DNA of 31,897 nt from JAAYCI01 sp964367945. GTDB lineage: Bacteria > Bacillota > Clostridia > Oscillospirales > Ruminococcaceae. The position numbers and the translations under genes are program-made. The DNA is taken from contig CAYIZZ010000012.1 of the NCBI GenBank assembly GCA_964367945.1, positions 1 to 31,897 on the forward strand. Direction: 5' to 3'. The notes under the pieces are model-generated. The model had not been told where the DNA came from and did not search any database. It saw nothing but the letters and a program-made list of their open reading frames with translations. Shown here in pieces: positions 23,001 through 31,865 of this stretch. Within the stretch, counting starts at the first letter, position 1. Every line of letters begins with the position of its first letter.

Positions 23001-24029
23001 TTGGAAACAAAAGTATTGCCGGTAAATGAGGAATCGCTGAAACTAGCGGCAGACCTACTTCAAAAAGGTGAAGTGGTGGCCATACCCACCGAGACAGTGT
23101 ATGGCCTTGCTGCAAACGCAAAAGATGACAGTGCTGTGGAAAAAATATTCCATGTTAAAGGCAGGCCTCAAGATAATCCGCTTATTGTACACATTTCTGC
23201 CACAGAGGAGATATATACTGTGGCAAAGGATGTTTCAAAAAGTGCTATGAAGCTGGCGCAAGCGTTTTGGCCGGGCCCCCTTAGCATGGTTCTTCCTAAA
23301 AGCGACGAACTTGCAAGTAGGGTTAGCGCAGGTTTATCTACTGTAGGCGTGCGTTTGCCTGCACACCCTGCGGCAAGAGATATTATAGCCGCCTCAGGTT
23401 TTCCACTGGCGGCGCCTTCGGCAAACACCTCGGGTGCGCCAAGTCCTACCTCGGCAAAGCATGTGTACCAAGACTTGCAAGGGTTGGTTCCACTGATATT
23501 GGATGGTGGCAGTTGTCCTTTAGGAGTGGAGTCTACTGTGCTTTCGGTGGAGGATGAGCCTGTTGTGTTAAGGCCGGGTTTTGTCACCCCACAGGAAATA
23601 TCAGATGTATTGGGTTGTAAAGTACATTTAGCACCTAGCTTGCAATCAGCGCTAAAACAAGGCGAAGTACCTAAAAGTCCGGGCATGAAATACAAGCACT
23701 ACTCTCCAAAAGCTGAAATCACTATACTGAAAACTGATGATATAAAGAAGTTTTTGGGTTATATCGAAGCACAAAAAGAAAAAGTGGAATCGCCTGTATA
23801 TGTAATGTGCTTTACAGGCGAAGAAGAGGTTTTTTCAGTGCCGTGTGTTGTTTATGGTGAAAAAGATAACGACGCATCTCAAGCGCAAGGGTTATTTTCC
23901 GCCTTACGCAGGCTGGATAAACTGGGTGCAAAAACGGTGTTTGCCAGAGCGCCTAAAGATGATGGGATAGGCCTTGCGGTTCGCAATCGTCTTTTGCGTG
24001 CGGCGGCATTTCGGGAGATTGTGCTATGA
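23001..24029 (+). CDS. L-threonylcarbamoyladenylate synthase (Sua5 type)
   Basis: The enzyme makes threonylcarbamoyl-AMP from threonine, bicarbonate and ATP for the universal t6A37 tRNA modification. The YrdC domain comes first (GEVVAIPTETVYGLAANA; KGRPQDNPLIVHI; FWPGPLSMVLPKS; PSANTSGAPSPTSAKHV). The linker PGMKYKHYSPKAEI and a C-terminal Sua5 domain follow, ending GLAVRNRLLRAAAF. With 342 aa it is the long Sua5 form rather than the short TsaC. The best start is a TTG at 23001, with AGGAG ten bases upstream inside the prfA end; the longer frame beginning inside prfA is spurious. The stop overlaps the coaE start by four bases. Confidence 0.93.
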   Translation: METKVLPVNEESLKLAADLLQKGEVVAIPTETVYGLAANAKDDSAVEKIFHVKGRPQDNPLIVHISATEEIYTVAKDVSKSAMKLAQAFWPGPLSMVLPKSDELASRVSAGLSTVGVRLPAHPAARDIIAASGFPLAAPSANTSGAPSPTSAKHVYQDLQGLVPLILDGGSCPLGVESTVLSVEDEPVVLRPGFVTPQEISDVLGCKVHLAPSLQSALKQGEVPKSPGMKYKHYSPKAEITILKTDDIKKFLGYIEAQKEKVESPVYVMCFTGEEEVFSVPCVVYGEKDNDASQAQGLFSALRRLDKLGAKTVFARAPKDDGIGLAVRNRLLRAAAFREIVL

Positions 24030-24664
24030 AGATGGATGAACTTTTAAAGCCAAGCGATATATGGCTGGTGGCAATAACCGGGCGCTCAGGCGCAGGAAAA
24101 TCTGCGGTGAGAGAATATTATAAGAGCCTTGGATATCCCACAGCAGACGGAGATGCGATTGCCAGAGAAATCACAGAACCGGGCGCTGCCTGCCTTATCG
24201 AGCTAAAAGCAGAGTTTGGCAGTGATATTTTACATGAAGATGGTACGTTAAATCGTACTATTTTAGGGAGAACAGTCTTTGAAAACGAAGCAAAAAATCG
24301 CAAGCTTATAGATATCACTCATCCGCATATTGCAGAAAAAACCTTCGATTTAGCACGAAAAGCACAAGAAAATGGGCACTCGCTGTTTTTTGTAGATGGT
24401 GCAATGATTGTTGGGCTACCATTTGCAGAAGTTTGTGATAAAATAATAGTGGTAACAGCCGAGAGAGCCCTTTCCATCAGCCGAATCATACTACGTGATG
24501 GAATATCAAAACATATGGCGAACAATCGTTTGAGCGCACAAAAAACAGAACAAGAGCTGTGTGCGGCGGCAGATTACGTGATAGAAAACAATAGCACACA
24601 AAAAGCACTGTGTGAACAAGCAGACGCTGTGCTTAAAGCATTATTGAATAAAAGGATGCAATAA
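24026..24664 (+). CDS. coaE: Dephospho-CoA kinase
   Basis: This catalyses the last step of coenzyme A synthesis, phosphorylating the 3'-OH of dephospho-CoA. The P-loop is ITGRSGAGKSAV (about 17-28); DGDAIAREI provides the catalytic Asp region, HPHI the substrate-side motif, and FVDGAMIVG the Walker-B-like strand. The lid region ISRIILRDGISKHMANNRLSAQ follows. Length 212 aa is normal. The ATG overlaps the TGA of the Sua5 gene (ATGA), with GGGAG eight bases upstream; the second ATG two codons later is an alternative. The lytic transglycosylase gene begins two bases after its stop, an order I associate with clostridia. Confidence 0.93.
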   Translation: MKMDELLKPSDIWLVAITGRSGAGKSAVREYYKSLGYPTADGDAIAREITEPGAACLIELKAEFGSDILHEDGTLNRTILGRTVFENEAKNRKLIDITHPHIAEKTFDLARKAQENGHSLFFVDGAMIVGLPFAEVCDKIIVVTAERALSISRIILRDGISKHMANNRLSAQKTEQELCAAADYVIENNSTQKALCEQADAVLKALLNKRMQ

Positions 24665-24666
24665 AT

Positions 24667-25263
24667 ATGATAAAACGCCTATTTAGACGCAAAGTGATGG
24701 TGTATATATTAGCTGCAGTGGTGTTGGTTGCGGTTGTGGCGATTACTGCAAGTTTAGTGTATAATAGTGGTAGTGCACAGCAGATTAGAAATCCATTGGA
24801 ATATACAGATGAAGTGTCTTATTGGGCCGAGGAATATGGAGTGGACCCGTATTTAGTGTATGCGGTGATACAAACTGAAAGCAGTTTTCAGCCCACAGCA
24901 GAGTCTTCGGCGGGCGCCAGAGGCCTGATGCAAATGACAGAAGATACATTCGACTGGGTGAAAAGCAAAATTGCACCCGATGAAATACTAGTATTTGACG
25001 ACTTGTATATACCGGATACTTCTATCAGGTTTGGTGTGTATTTCGTCTCAATGTGTCTTGAGCGGTATGGTGGGGATGTATCAACTGCGGCGGCTGCATA
25101 TCACAGCGGATGGGGCACTGTGGACGATTTGTTGTCAGACTCTACATATACACAAGATGGGACTGTTTTGCACAGCTTTCCATATCAGCAAATGAACCAT
25201 TATGTATATAAAATAAATGAAGCATATACCTCATATATAGAAACATATACGAATATAAATTGA
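24667..25263 (+). CDS. Membrane-anchored lytic transglycosylase (SLT domain)
   Basis: The enzyme cleaves the MurNAc-GlcNAc bond of peptidoglycan on the outer face of the membrane. An uncleaved-looking N-terminal helix (about residues 10-32) comes first, followed by the SLT/lysozyme-like domain. The catalytic Glu lies in YAVIQTESSFQPTAES, followed by AGARGLMQMTEDTFDWV and the late motif AAAAYHSGWGTVDD. The usual AYNAG-type motif reads AYHSGWG here. Length 198 aa is typical for the clostridial form downstream of coaE. AAAGGA lies at the coaE end. Confidence 0.93.
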   Translation: MIKRLFRRKVMVYILAAVVLVAVVAITASLVYNSGSAQQIRNPLEYTDEVSYWAEEYGVDPYLVYAVIQTESSFQPTAESSAGARGLMQMTEDTFDWVKSKIAPDEILVFDDLYIPDTSIRFGVYFVSMCLERYGGDVSTAAAAYHSGWGTVDDLLSDSTYTQDGTVLHSFPYQQMNHYVYKINEAYTSYIETYTNIN

Positions 25264-25293
25264 ATTATTACATAGCGAAAGGAATCAAAGTTT

Positions 25294-26694
25294 ATGGCAA
25301 AAGAAAGTAAAGCAAAGAAAGCTAAATTATCTGAGACATTGCTTGTAAAAAAAATGCATGTTGCAGAAAAAAATCCCGGAGATGTTAGTAAAGCACAGAA
25401 GTTTTGTGAAGATTATAAGTGCTTTTTAGACGAGGGAAAAACTGAACGTGAAGTGGTATTTGCATCGGTATCACGCCTTAAAAAGGCAGGATATCGCCCG
25501 TTTGAAGATATCGAAAACCTGAAAGCAGGGGATAAGTTTTACTTTATACATCGTGACAAAGGCGTGGTGGCAGGCACTGTGGGCAGCAACTCCCTTGAAA
25601 AAGGAATGCACATGGCCATTGCACACCTTGACTCGCCTCGTCTTGATTTGAAACCAAACCCACTGTATGAATCAGATGAAATTGCATACTTTAAAACTCA
25701 CTATTATGGTGGAATCCGTAAATATCAATGGGTAACTATCCCGTTGTCCATGCATGGCGTGGTGGTGAAAAAAGATGGTGAAAGCGTATTTGTAAATATT
25801 GGTGAAGAAGATGGTGAGCCGTGCTTTACCATCACCGATCTTTTGCCACATTTAGCTGCAGAGCAAAATAAACGTACGCTTGCAGAAGGTATAAAAGGCG
25901 AAGAGCTAAACATTTTAGTAGGCTCGCTTCCTTATAGCGACAAAACCGAAAAAGAAAAAATGAAGCTAGAGACCATGCGTCTTTTGTATGAAAAGTACGG
26001 CTTTACCGAGCATGATTTTGTGCGTGCAGAGATTGAGTTTGTGCCGGCAAGTAAGGCGGTAGACATCGGCTTTGACAGAAGCATGGTTTCAGGATATGGG
26101 CAAGATGACCGTGTGTGCTGCTACACTGCATTAGCTGCGGAAATTGCAACGAAAAAGCCGAAAAATTGGACACTTTGCGTTATGACAGATAAAGAGGAAA
26201 CAGGATCTGACGGAAACACAGGCCTTGCCGGCGAATATCTTTTCCATTTCATTGAAGACTTGGCCGAAAGAATGGGTGTAAGCTACCACAAAACCTTGGC
26301 AAACTCGGCTTGTCTTTCTGCCGACGTGAATGCAGCATTTGATCCCACATTTCCAAATGTGTTTGAAAAAAATAATGCCAGTTTCTTAAATCACGGTGTT
26401 GTAGTATCGAAATATCACGGTGCAAGAGGAAAAGCAATGACTTCAGATGCCTCGGCAGAGTTCATGGGCGAGGTGACAAACATGCTTGATAAAGCAGGCG
26501 TTGCCTGGCAAACAGGCGAGCTTGGCAAGGTGGACGAAGGTGGCGGTGGCACTATTGCAAAATATGTGGCAAATCGCAACGTGGATGTTGTGGATATCGG
26601 TGTTCCTGTGCTTTCTATGCACGCGCCTATGGAAGTTACCAGCAAACTGGATATATACAGCACATTCTGCGCCTTTAAAGAATTTGCAAAGTAG
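25294..26694 (+). CDS. M18-family aminopeptidase
   Basis: A cytoplasmic zinc aminopeptidase (466 aa) that removes N-terminal residues from short peptides. Metal and catalytic elements of M18: AIAHLDSPRLDLKPNPL (His and Asp), GYGQDDRVCCYTAL (bridging Asp), MTDKEETGSDGNTG (Glu pair), SADVNAAFDPTFPNVFEKNNASFLNHGVVVSKY, and the C-terminal VPVLSMHAPMEVTSKLDIY (His). This is the long clostridial form of the family. The ATG at 25294 has AAAGGA about ten bases upstream. It ends in TAG just before the shared terminator at 26707-26753. Confidence 0.93.
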   Translation: MAKESKAKKAKLSETLLVKKMHVAEKNPGDVSKAQKFCEDYKCFLDEGKTEREVVFASVSRLKKAGYRPFEDIENLKAGDKFYFIHRDKGVVAGTVGSNSLEKGMHMAIAHLDSPRLDLKPNPLYESDEIAYFKTHYYGGIRKYQWVTIPLSMHGVVVKKDGESVFVNIGEEDGEPCFTITDLLPHLAAEQNKRTLAEGIKGEELNILVGSLPYSDKTEKEKMKLETMRLLYEKYGFTEHDFVRAEIEFVPASKAVDIGFDRSMVSGYGQDDRVCCYTALAAEIATKKPKNWTLCVMTDKEETGSDGNTGLAGEYLFHFIEDLAERMGVSYHKTLANSACLSADVNAAFDPTFPNVFEKNNASFLNHGVVVSKYHGARGKAMTSDASAEFMGEVTNMLDKAGVAWQTGELGKVDEGGGGTIAKYVANRNVDVVDIGVPVLSMHAPMEVTSKLDIYSTFCAFKEFAK

Positions 26695-26706
26695 TAACAT
26701 ATAATA

Positions 26707-26753
26707 AGTAAAATAAAAAGCAGACTAAATAATAGTCTGCTTTTTATTTTACT
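26707..26753. terminator. Bidirectional terminator with 21-bp perfect inverted repeat
   Basis: Arms 26707-26727 and 26733-26753 are perfectly complementary, with a 5-base loop. The core is GCAGACTA/TAGTCTGC flanked by A/T runs, so both strands carry a T-rich tail. It separates the convergent M18 and patatin-like genes. Confidence 0.92.
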
Positions 26754-26761
26754 GCATATAT

Positions 26762-27607
26762 TTAATCTTCAAATAATTTACGAATTTTATCAATGTTTTT
26801 CACCGTAGTGTCATACCCATGGTTGTATGATTGCTCCAGCAATTGAACATTGGACTCAAATGATTTCATTTTACGGCTGGGCCTTAAAACTACGGTGTTT
26901 TGAGGATTACTTCTTTCAAGATGTTCAATATACTCAAGGGTGTCGTTATACATATTTGTGCGACGTAAAAGTTGCTTTGACATATTTGGAAACTGCCTGC
27001 GCAATAAAAATGCTGCCAGCTTGGTAGATATGCCTTGTTTTTTTCGATAGCCTTTTGGGCGTGTAAGCACAATAAGGTTTTTTGTGTTACCGTCTAATTC
27101 TGATTTTTTTATAGGTATAGAGTCGCTTATGCCTCCATCGAAATATCGCTTTCCATCAATAAAAACAGGTGAGGAATAAAATGGTATAGCCGAGCTGGCA
27201 CATAAAACAGATAGCTTTTTATCCATGTTTTTCACACTCATATACACAGGCTTTCCGCTTTGAGCATCTGTGACCACACCTATGGCTGTGCCTTTAAAGT
27301 TCGCAGTAGCTTTACGATCAAGTACCACCAGCTTGTTTGGGATTTCATCAAAAATAAAATCATAATCAAACAATGCTCCGCACCTGAAAATATTTCGTAT
27401 AGAAATATATCTGGGGTCGTTGCGGTATTTGTGTAACACTTCCAGGTTGCGACGACTTTGATTTGAAACATACGATATACCGTATGCAATACCGGCTGAA
27501 ACACCTATGACATACTCAAAATGGATGTTGTTTTCAAGTAATGCATCCATTACACCAGCTGAAAATATTCCGCGAAGTGCACCACCTTCAAAAACTACAC
27601 CTGCCAT
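26762..27607 (-). CDS. Patatin-like phospholipase/esterase
   Basis: A cytoplasmic serine hydrolase of the patatin family with a Ser-Asp dyad (281 aa). The oxyanion-hole glycines are in FEGGALRGIFSAGVMDAL (about 6-23), the nucleophile elbow in VIGVSAGIAYG (GxSxG), and the catalytic Asp in YFDGGISDSIPI (DGG). It matches the YjjU/RssA-like bacterial branch, whose substrates are mostly unknown. The start is ATG at 27607 with AAGAGG upstream. It lies 27 bases after the HAD phosphatase gene, so the two are probably one transcript ending at the shared terminator. Confidence 0.9.
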   Translation of the reverse strand: MAGVVFEGGALRGIFSAGVMDALLENNIHFEYVIGVSAGIAYGISYVSNQSRRNLEVLHKYRNDPRYISIRNIFRCGALFDYDFIFDEIPNKLVVLDRKATANFKGTAIGVVTDAQSGKPVYMSVKNMDKKLSVLCASSAIPFYSSPVFIDGKRYFDGGISDSIPIKKSELDGNTKNLIVLTRPKGYRKKQGISTKLAAFLLRRQFPNMSKQLLRRTNMYNDTLEYIEHLERSNPQNTVVLRPSRKMKSFESNVQLLEQSYNHGYDTTVKNIDKIRKLFED

Positions 27608-27634
27608 TTTATACCTCTTATTTAAATATTGTTT

Positions 27635-28453
27635 TTAAAACAGTGATTGCACATATTTTGCCACGGCATCTTCATGATTTTTATACTCTGAGATAACATC
27701 GGCCACTTCTTTTAGCGTTGGGAGAGCGTTGTTTACAGCTATACTAACATCAGCTACTTTCAAAAGTGCAGCATCGTTTAAGTTGTCACCAAAAGCATAA
27801 ATGGTTCTATCGGTGATATTTAGGATATCACACAGTTTAAGCAAGCTTTGACCTTTATCGGCGTTTGGGTTTGTTATTTCGATGTTGTGCGCACTTGACG
27901 AAGTAGACTCGTATCCAAGCATGGCATCAATACGTTGCTTGCACAGTAGGCGCTCCTCGGGATGAAGGAAATTAATATGTACTTTTTCTATAAGAGTTGA
28001 CGGAGTGATAGAATCCTCTGCGTTATCAATCAAAACACGTGTACTAAGCAGTTCTTCTATAAAAGTTTTGTCAAAACCTTCACGACCAAAAATATCTCTA
28101 ATGATTTTTTCGCTGTGGATACGACCTTCGGTTACAAAAGTTCGCGCCACTACATAATCAGATGCAATTTTCAGTGATTTCATAGCAATGTCATAATCCA
28201 ACAAACAGCTATATATGACGTTGTTTTCTTTTTTGTCCCAAATGGCCGCACCATTGGCACAAATGAAATAACGCACATTTGTCTCAAGCAAACTTTTGGG
28301 CAGGGAAGTGTATCCACGTGAGGTACAAGGGACAAACAAAAACCCTTTTTCAATAGCCGCGTGGATTACATCTTTTGTGTACTCGGAAACTTGATGTGTA
28401 TCATTTAAAAGTGTTTCGTCTAAATCACTTGCAATCACAATTTGTTTTGACAT
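27635..28453 (-). CDS. Cof-type HAD-superfamily phosphatase
   Basis: A cytoplasmic sugar-phosphate or cofactor phosphatase of the HAD IIB (Cof) branch, 272 aa. Motif I is ASDLDETLLND (nucleophile Asp11 and Asp13), motif II PCTSRGY, and NGAAIWD follows. The cap domain is in the middle, and motif IV is YAFGDNLNDAALLKVADVSIAVNNA. The conserved motif III Lys should be in NPNADKGQSLLKL. Substrates of this branch cannot be read from sequence. The ATG at 28453 has AGGAG upstream. Confidence 0.92.
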   Translation of the reverse strand: MSKQIVIASDLDETLLNDTHQVSEYTKDVIHAAIEKGFLFVPCTSRGYTSLPKSLLETNVRYFICANGAAIWDKKENNVIYSCLLDYDIAMKSLKIASDYVVARTFVTEGRIHSEKIIRDIFGREGFDKTFIEELLSTRVLIDNAEDSITPSTLIEKVHINFLHPEERLLCKQRIDAMLGYESTSSSAHNIEITNPNADKGQSLLKLCDILNITDRTIYAFGDNLNDAALLKVADVSIAVNNALPTLKEVADVISEYKNHEDAVAKYVQSLF

Positions 28454-28537
28454 AGAATTCTCCTAAATTCAACCTATAATTAATATATAAAGACTAACTT
28501 ATTATCTTTTGATATTATTCGCTACCGAATGTGTATG

Positions 28538-29626
28538 TTAATTCAATCTGTCTCGACTTTGCTCTCTGGCCACCATCACGGCAAATGCTGTGATTAAGGG
28601 TAGATAATTTTCGTTTCTAACATGTATGGCAAAGTTATCAAAAACAATATTGTGTGCTGTCAAATTAAAGCGATCAGCAATAGTGGCGATGGTTTTTTCG
28701 TTTAATTTGACAATATAATTTACGCCTACTTTATCATTTATGTTTTTGACTTCAAATGTTCCATCAACTGTTTTCATAATAAATTTATCAAACATAAGAT
28801 TGATTTCTTGCTTAAAAGAAGCATATTTTTTGCCGTACAAATAAAAGTCATAATAATCATTTAAATGAAAAAGTCTTTTTGTCATTTTCAATATTTCTTT
28901 ATTTGTTTTAGCATCTTTTAAATGAAAAGTCTTTAATGGATATCTACCTTCAATTTCAAATATCGGATTACCTTCTAAGTCTAACAGATAAAATACTTTA
29001 CCTGTTAGTTTGAAATCTTCGTCAAAACGATAAATATTTCCGTGAGATTTTTCTGTTGAAAAGCGTGGTATGGTATCTGTTTTGTAAAAAGCATAAAGTG
29101 CATCAAAAATATCAGGCAAAGCACTTTGTGCAATTAATGAATAAGAAATCATTTCCTCATCTGATGTGAAATCTATTTTTTTCTTTTCATTATTGAATCT
29201 CCAAAGCTCGGACTTTGGCCCTTTTATCCAAAACGATGAGCTTTGACTTAGATAAAAATGATTAAAGAATTTGTAAAAATATAAAAAATCGCCATTTTCA
29301 GTCGGCCCAAAAATCAAACAGTTTCCCGGAACCAATTTCACTTGACCAAGCCAAGGAGTACCCAGTGCGGATTTGCGATCTTTAAAAGCGTGATAAAAAT
29401 CTTCAACTGACTTGCCTTTGTCGTTTTTTATTCTTTTGATAGAACTTACTGAATTATTATATGTTTTATCATTTGAAGAAATAAAGATAACACAGCCGGC
29501 AGCCATAACTATTGTTGCTAAGATCATATAAAGAACTTCAAGTTTTGTGCCGTCGCTAATATAGAAAATCCAAAGCGATGCAAGAAAAATCAATGCGCCT
29601 GAAATTTTCATAAAAATATTTTTCAT
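28538..29626 (-). CDS. Membrane protein with C-terminal LURP-one-related (YxjI)-like domain
   Basis: A 362-aa protein with two N-terminal membrane helices (about 8-26 and 31-50). A middle region follows without a family I know (LVPGNCLIFGPTENGDFLYFYKFFNHFYLS, SSFWIKGPKSELWRF). The C-terminal part (about 190-355) resembles the tubby-like LURP-one-related fold: YRFDEDFKLTGKVFYLLDLEGNPIFEIEG, FHLKDAKTNKEILKM, and FDNFAIHVRNENYLPLITAFAVMVAREQ. Such domains are thought to bind membranes or lipids; function here is open. The ATG at 29626 has AGAAGG five bases away; the longer frame overlapping rlmCD has no such site. Base composition is much more AT-rich than the neighbours (14 G+C in the 60 bases from 28741). 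Confidence 0.55.
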   Translation of the reverse strand: MKNIFMKISGALIFLASLWIFYISDGTKLEVLYMILATIVMAAGCVIFISSNDKTYNNSVSSIKRIKNDKGKSVEDFYHAFKDRKSALGTPWLGQVKLVPGNCLIFGPTENGDFLYFYKFFNHFYLSQSSSFWIKGPKSELWRFNNEKKKIDFTSDEEMISYSLIAQSALPDIFDALYAFYKTDTIPRFSTEKSHGNIYRFDEDFKLTGKVFYLLDLEGNPIFEIEGRYPLKTFHLKDAKTNKEILKMTKRLFHLNDYYDFYLYGKKYASFKQEINLMFDKFIMKTVDGTFEVKNINDKVGVNYIVKLNEKTIATIADRFNLTAHNIVFDNFAIHVRNENYLPLITAFAVMVAREQSRDRLN

Positions 29627-29666
29627 GAAATACCTTCTATTAACTGATTTTATTTTATCGGTTATG

Positions 29667-31040
29667 TTATTGTTTGGACAATAAACATACTGTCTCAACG
29701 TGTTTTGTGCGTGGAAATAAATCTGCAGGGTGCACTTCATCTAAACTATAACCGTTTTCAACGAAAATGGCAACGTCTCTTGCCATGGTGGCTGCATTAC
29801 AGCTTATCATAACAATTTTCTGCGGCGCCATTTTTAAAACAGCTGAAATAGCAGGTGCATCCATCCCTTTACGTGGCGGGTCAACCACAACAATATCAGG
29901 TCTCACACCTTCTTCAGCTAGCTTTTGAGCAGCCTTGCCTGCATCAGCACACAAAAATCTAGTGTTTGAAAGACCCATAGCAGCGGCGTTTTCCTGCGCG
30001 CTTTCGATAGCAGCAGAAACAATCTCTACTCCGATAAGTTCTTTACATACACCGGCCATTGATAGCCCAATAACGCCTGTGCCACAATATAAATCGAGCA
30101 AAACCGAATCTTTATGTGGATTTGCCAGCTTTTGTGCTAGTGCAAACAGTCCCTCGGCAGCAGGGGTGTTCACCTGTGAAAATGTGTGCTCGTTTAACTT
30201 TACAGGCACGCCACTAATGCAGTCGTTTATATACCCATCACCATAAATAGGCATAGACTCCTTGCCGTAAATAACGTTTGTATTAGCGCTGTTTTTGTTT
30301 AGTATAATGGTTTTCACTTCGGGGAACTCTGCGATAACATCACTTACAAACTCATGTTTTTTCTTGTTTTGATTTTTGCCGAAATCAAAAGACGTAACCA
30401 CAAGACATAGCAATATATCACCGGTTTTTTCAGATTTCCGTAGGCATATATGCCGAAGCAAACCTTTTTTTGTGCGCTCATCATATGCTGAAAGGCCCAT
30501 TTTATTCAAAAGCTCGCCAACATGTAAAAGCAATGTATTCATACGATTGGATTGCAGTAGGCAGTCTTTGTTTGAAATAATACGATGGCTACGTTTGGCG
30601 TAAAAACCCATGGTGAACATGCCGTCGTCTGATGGTGCAAGCGGAACTTGCACTTTGTTGCGATACCGCATGGCATCGGGCGAGGGTAGAGTGTTTTCCA
30701 CATCGGATGTGATATGCCCTATACGTAAAAGTGCATCGGTAACAAACTGGCGCTTTGCCAAAAGCTCGGCCTCGTAGGTAAGGTGACGAAAATCGCAACC
30801 GCCACAGCTTTTAGCAATAGGGCAGTCTTCGGGTATGCGATCGGCCGAAGGCGTGATGATTTCCTCCACACGTGCATAGGCGTGGTTTTTTGCTTCTTTT
30901 ACTATCTTCACAAGTAAAACATCACCCACAGCGACAGAAGGGATAAACACCACCCTGCCGTCTATGCGAGCAATGCCGTTGCCGTCGCTGGATAAAGCGT
31001 CTACAGTGACAGTATATGTATCATTTTTTTGCAAGCTCAT
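29667..31040 (-). CDS. rlmCD: 23S rRNA (uracil-C5)-methyltransferase, RlmCD/RumA type
   Basis: A SAM-dependent m5U methyltransferase of the TrmA/RumA family (457 aa). An N-terminal TRAM domain (about 1-62) comes first, then a [4Fe-4S] cluster site Cys73, Cys79, Cys82 (CPIAKSCGGC) and Cys160 (NKDCLLQ). The insertion with FSQVNTPAAEGLF, the SAM motif LLDLYCGTGVIGLSMAG, DPPRKGMD and the nucleophile Cys414 in MISCNAATMARDV follow. In Firmicutes one such enzyme may modify both U747 and U1939, hence the symbol; a related RlmD or TrmA role cannot be ruled out. The ATG at 31040 has AAAGGT upstream. Its base composition fits the housekeeping genes (29 G+C in the 60 bases from 30721). Confidence 0.9.
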   Translation of the reverse strand: MSLQKNDTYTVTVDALSSDGNGIARIDGRVVFIPSVAVGDVLLVKIVKEAKNHAYARVEEIITPSADRIPEDCPIAKSCGGCDFRHLTYEAELLAKRQFVTDALLRIGHITSDVENTLPSPDAMRYRNKVQVPLAPSDDGMFTMGFYAKRSHRIISNKDCLLQSNRMNTLLLHVGELLNKMGLSAYDERTKKGLLRHICLRKSEKTGDILLCLVVTSFDFGKNQNKKKHEFVSDVIAEFPEVKTIILNKNSANTNVIYGKESMPIYGDGYINDCISGVPVKLNEHTFSQVNTPAAEGLFALAQKLANPHKDSVLLDLYCGTGVIGLSMAGVCKELIGVEIVSAAIESAQENAAAMGLSNTRFLCADAGKAAQKLAEEGVRPDIVVVDPPRKGMDAPAISAVLKMAPQKIVMISCNAATMARDVAIFVENGYSLDEVHPADLFPRTKHVETVCLLSKQ

Positions 31041-31099
31041 AAATAGACCTTTCTGTAAGCGTGTATATTTGTAACTTTCTAGTAAAGATAATGCTTATT

Positions 31100-31645
31100 T
31101 TACTTAGGTAACAATTTATTTTCAACTACCAAACATAGACTGAACACTACCTCTACTACTATCATAAAAATTGCTAAAACATACGCCTCAAAATTCAATC
31201 CGACTATTAAAGCTACTAATGGAATGAACACAGAAAGTATGAAATATGTTTTTGATTTATATAACCAACCATAAGGCATTAGATGTGCCCCAAAAATCAT
31301 TGCAATAATCATTAGCATATTGTTCGGCATAGAATTGTAAATCCACATTGCAATTAAGAGATACAACATTTGATTGATTGAAAATATTATTCCTAAGTTA
31401 GTAAGTGGGTTTTCTTTGTTTTGAAAATCAACTTTTATGATCTTTGAGATAAAAAAAGCGAGTGGCAATAAAGGTGCTGTACAACAAAATACAAACAGAT
31501 TTTTTGTAAGTATGGGGATATCCAACAATTGCACAACCAAGACCATGGTCCAAATTAATATAGATGCCAAAATAAAATGCAAGCCTTTTTTCTGCTTAAT
31601 TGCACAATCTAACCTTGCGTTTTCAAATTCAATTTTAGATAGCAT
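31100..31645 (-). CDS. DUF7010-like integral membrane protein
   Basis: The 181-aa protein has a short charged N terminus (MLSKIEFENARLDCAIKQKKG) and about six membrane segments. KKGLHFILASILIWTMVLVVQLLDIPILTKNLFVFCC, the loop KVDFQNKENPLTNLGIIFSINQMLYLL and GAHLMPYGWLYKSKTYF agree with what I recall of DUF7010, a family without known function. The ATG at 31645 follows CGGAGA. It is AT-richer than rlmCD (20 G+C in the 60 bases from 31261). The gap to rlmCD is 59 bases, so cotranscription is possible but not certain. Confidence 0.65.
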   Translation of the reverse strand: MLSKIEFENARLDCAIKQKKGLHFILASILIWTMVLVVQLLDIPILTKNLFVFCCTAPLLPLAFFISKIIKVDFQNKENPLTNLGIIFSINQMLYLLIAMWIYNSMPNNMLMIIAMIFGAHLMPYGWLYKSKTYFILSVFIPLVALIVGLNFEAYVLAIFMIVVEVVFSLCLVVENKLLPK

Positions 31646-31830
31646 AGTATTCTCCGTTCATTATATAATCAATCTTTGGTCATGTATATTATGCTACAAA
31701 TAATGTAAATCCAGACAGCTACTTTTATATTATTTGTGTTTGTGCTATACTATATTGGAACATTTTACTATAAAAAGCATGCCACTTTCAATATCTATAA
31801 GATGTACAGGAAATAAAATATATAAAAGTG

Positions 31831-31859
31831 TTGCATTTTGTGTAAATACATGGTATAGT
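31831..31859 (+). promoter_or_regulatory. Promoter pointing out of the window
   Basis: TTGCAT (31831-31836), a 17-base spacer and TATAGT (31854-31859). The expected start is around 31865-31867. Confidence 0.7.
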
Positions 31860-31865
31860 ATTTAG

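Noticed and set aside
28538..29740. Longer start of the LURP-one-related-like gene overlapping rlmCD
   Set aside because: The 38 extra residues lie partly in the rlmCD coding sequence and lack a ribosome binding site, while the ATG at 29626 has one.
31080..31103. Possible terminator after the DUF7010-like gene
   Set aside because: The stem (AGTAAA.ATAA/TTATTTTACT) is all but A/T and lacks a T run on the minus strand after it.
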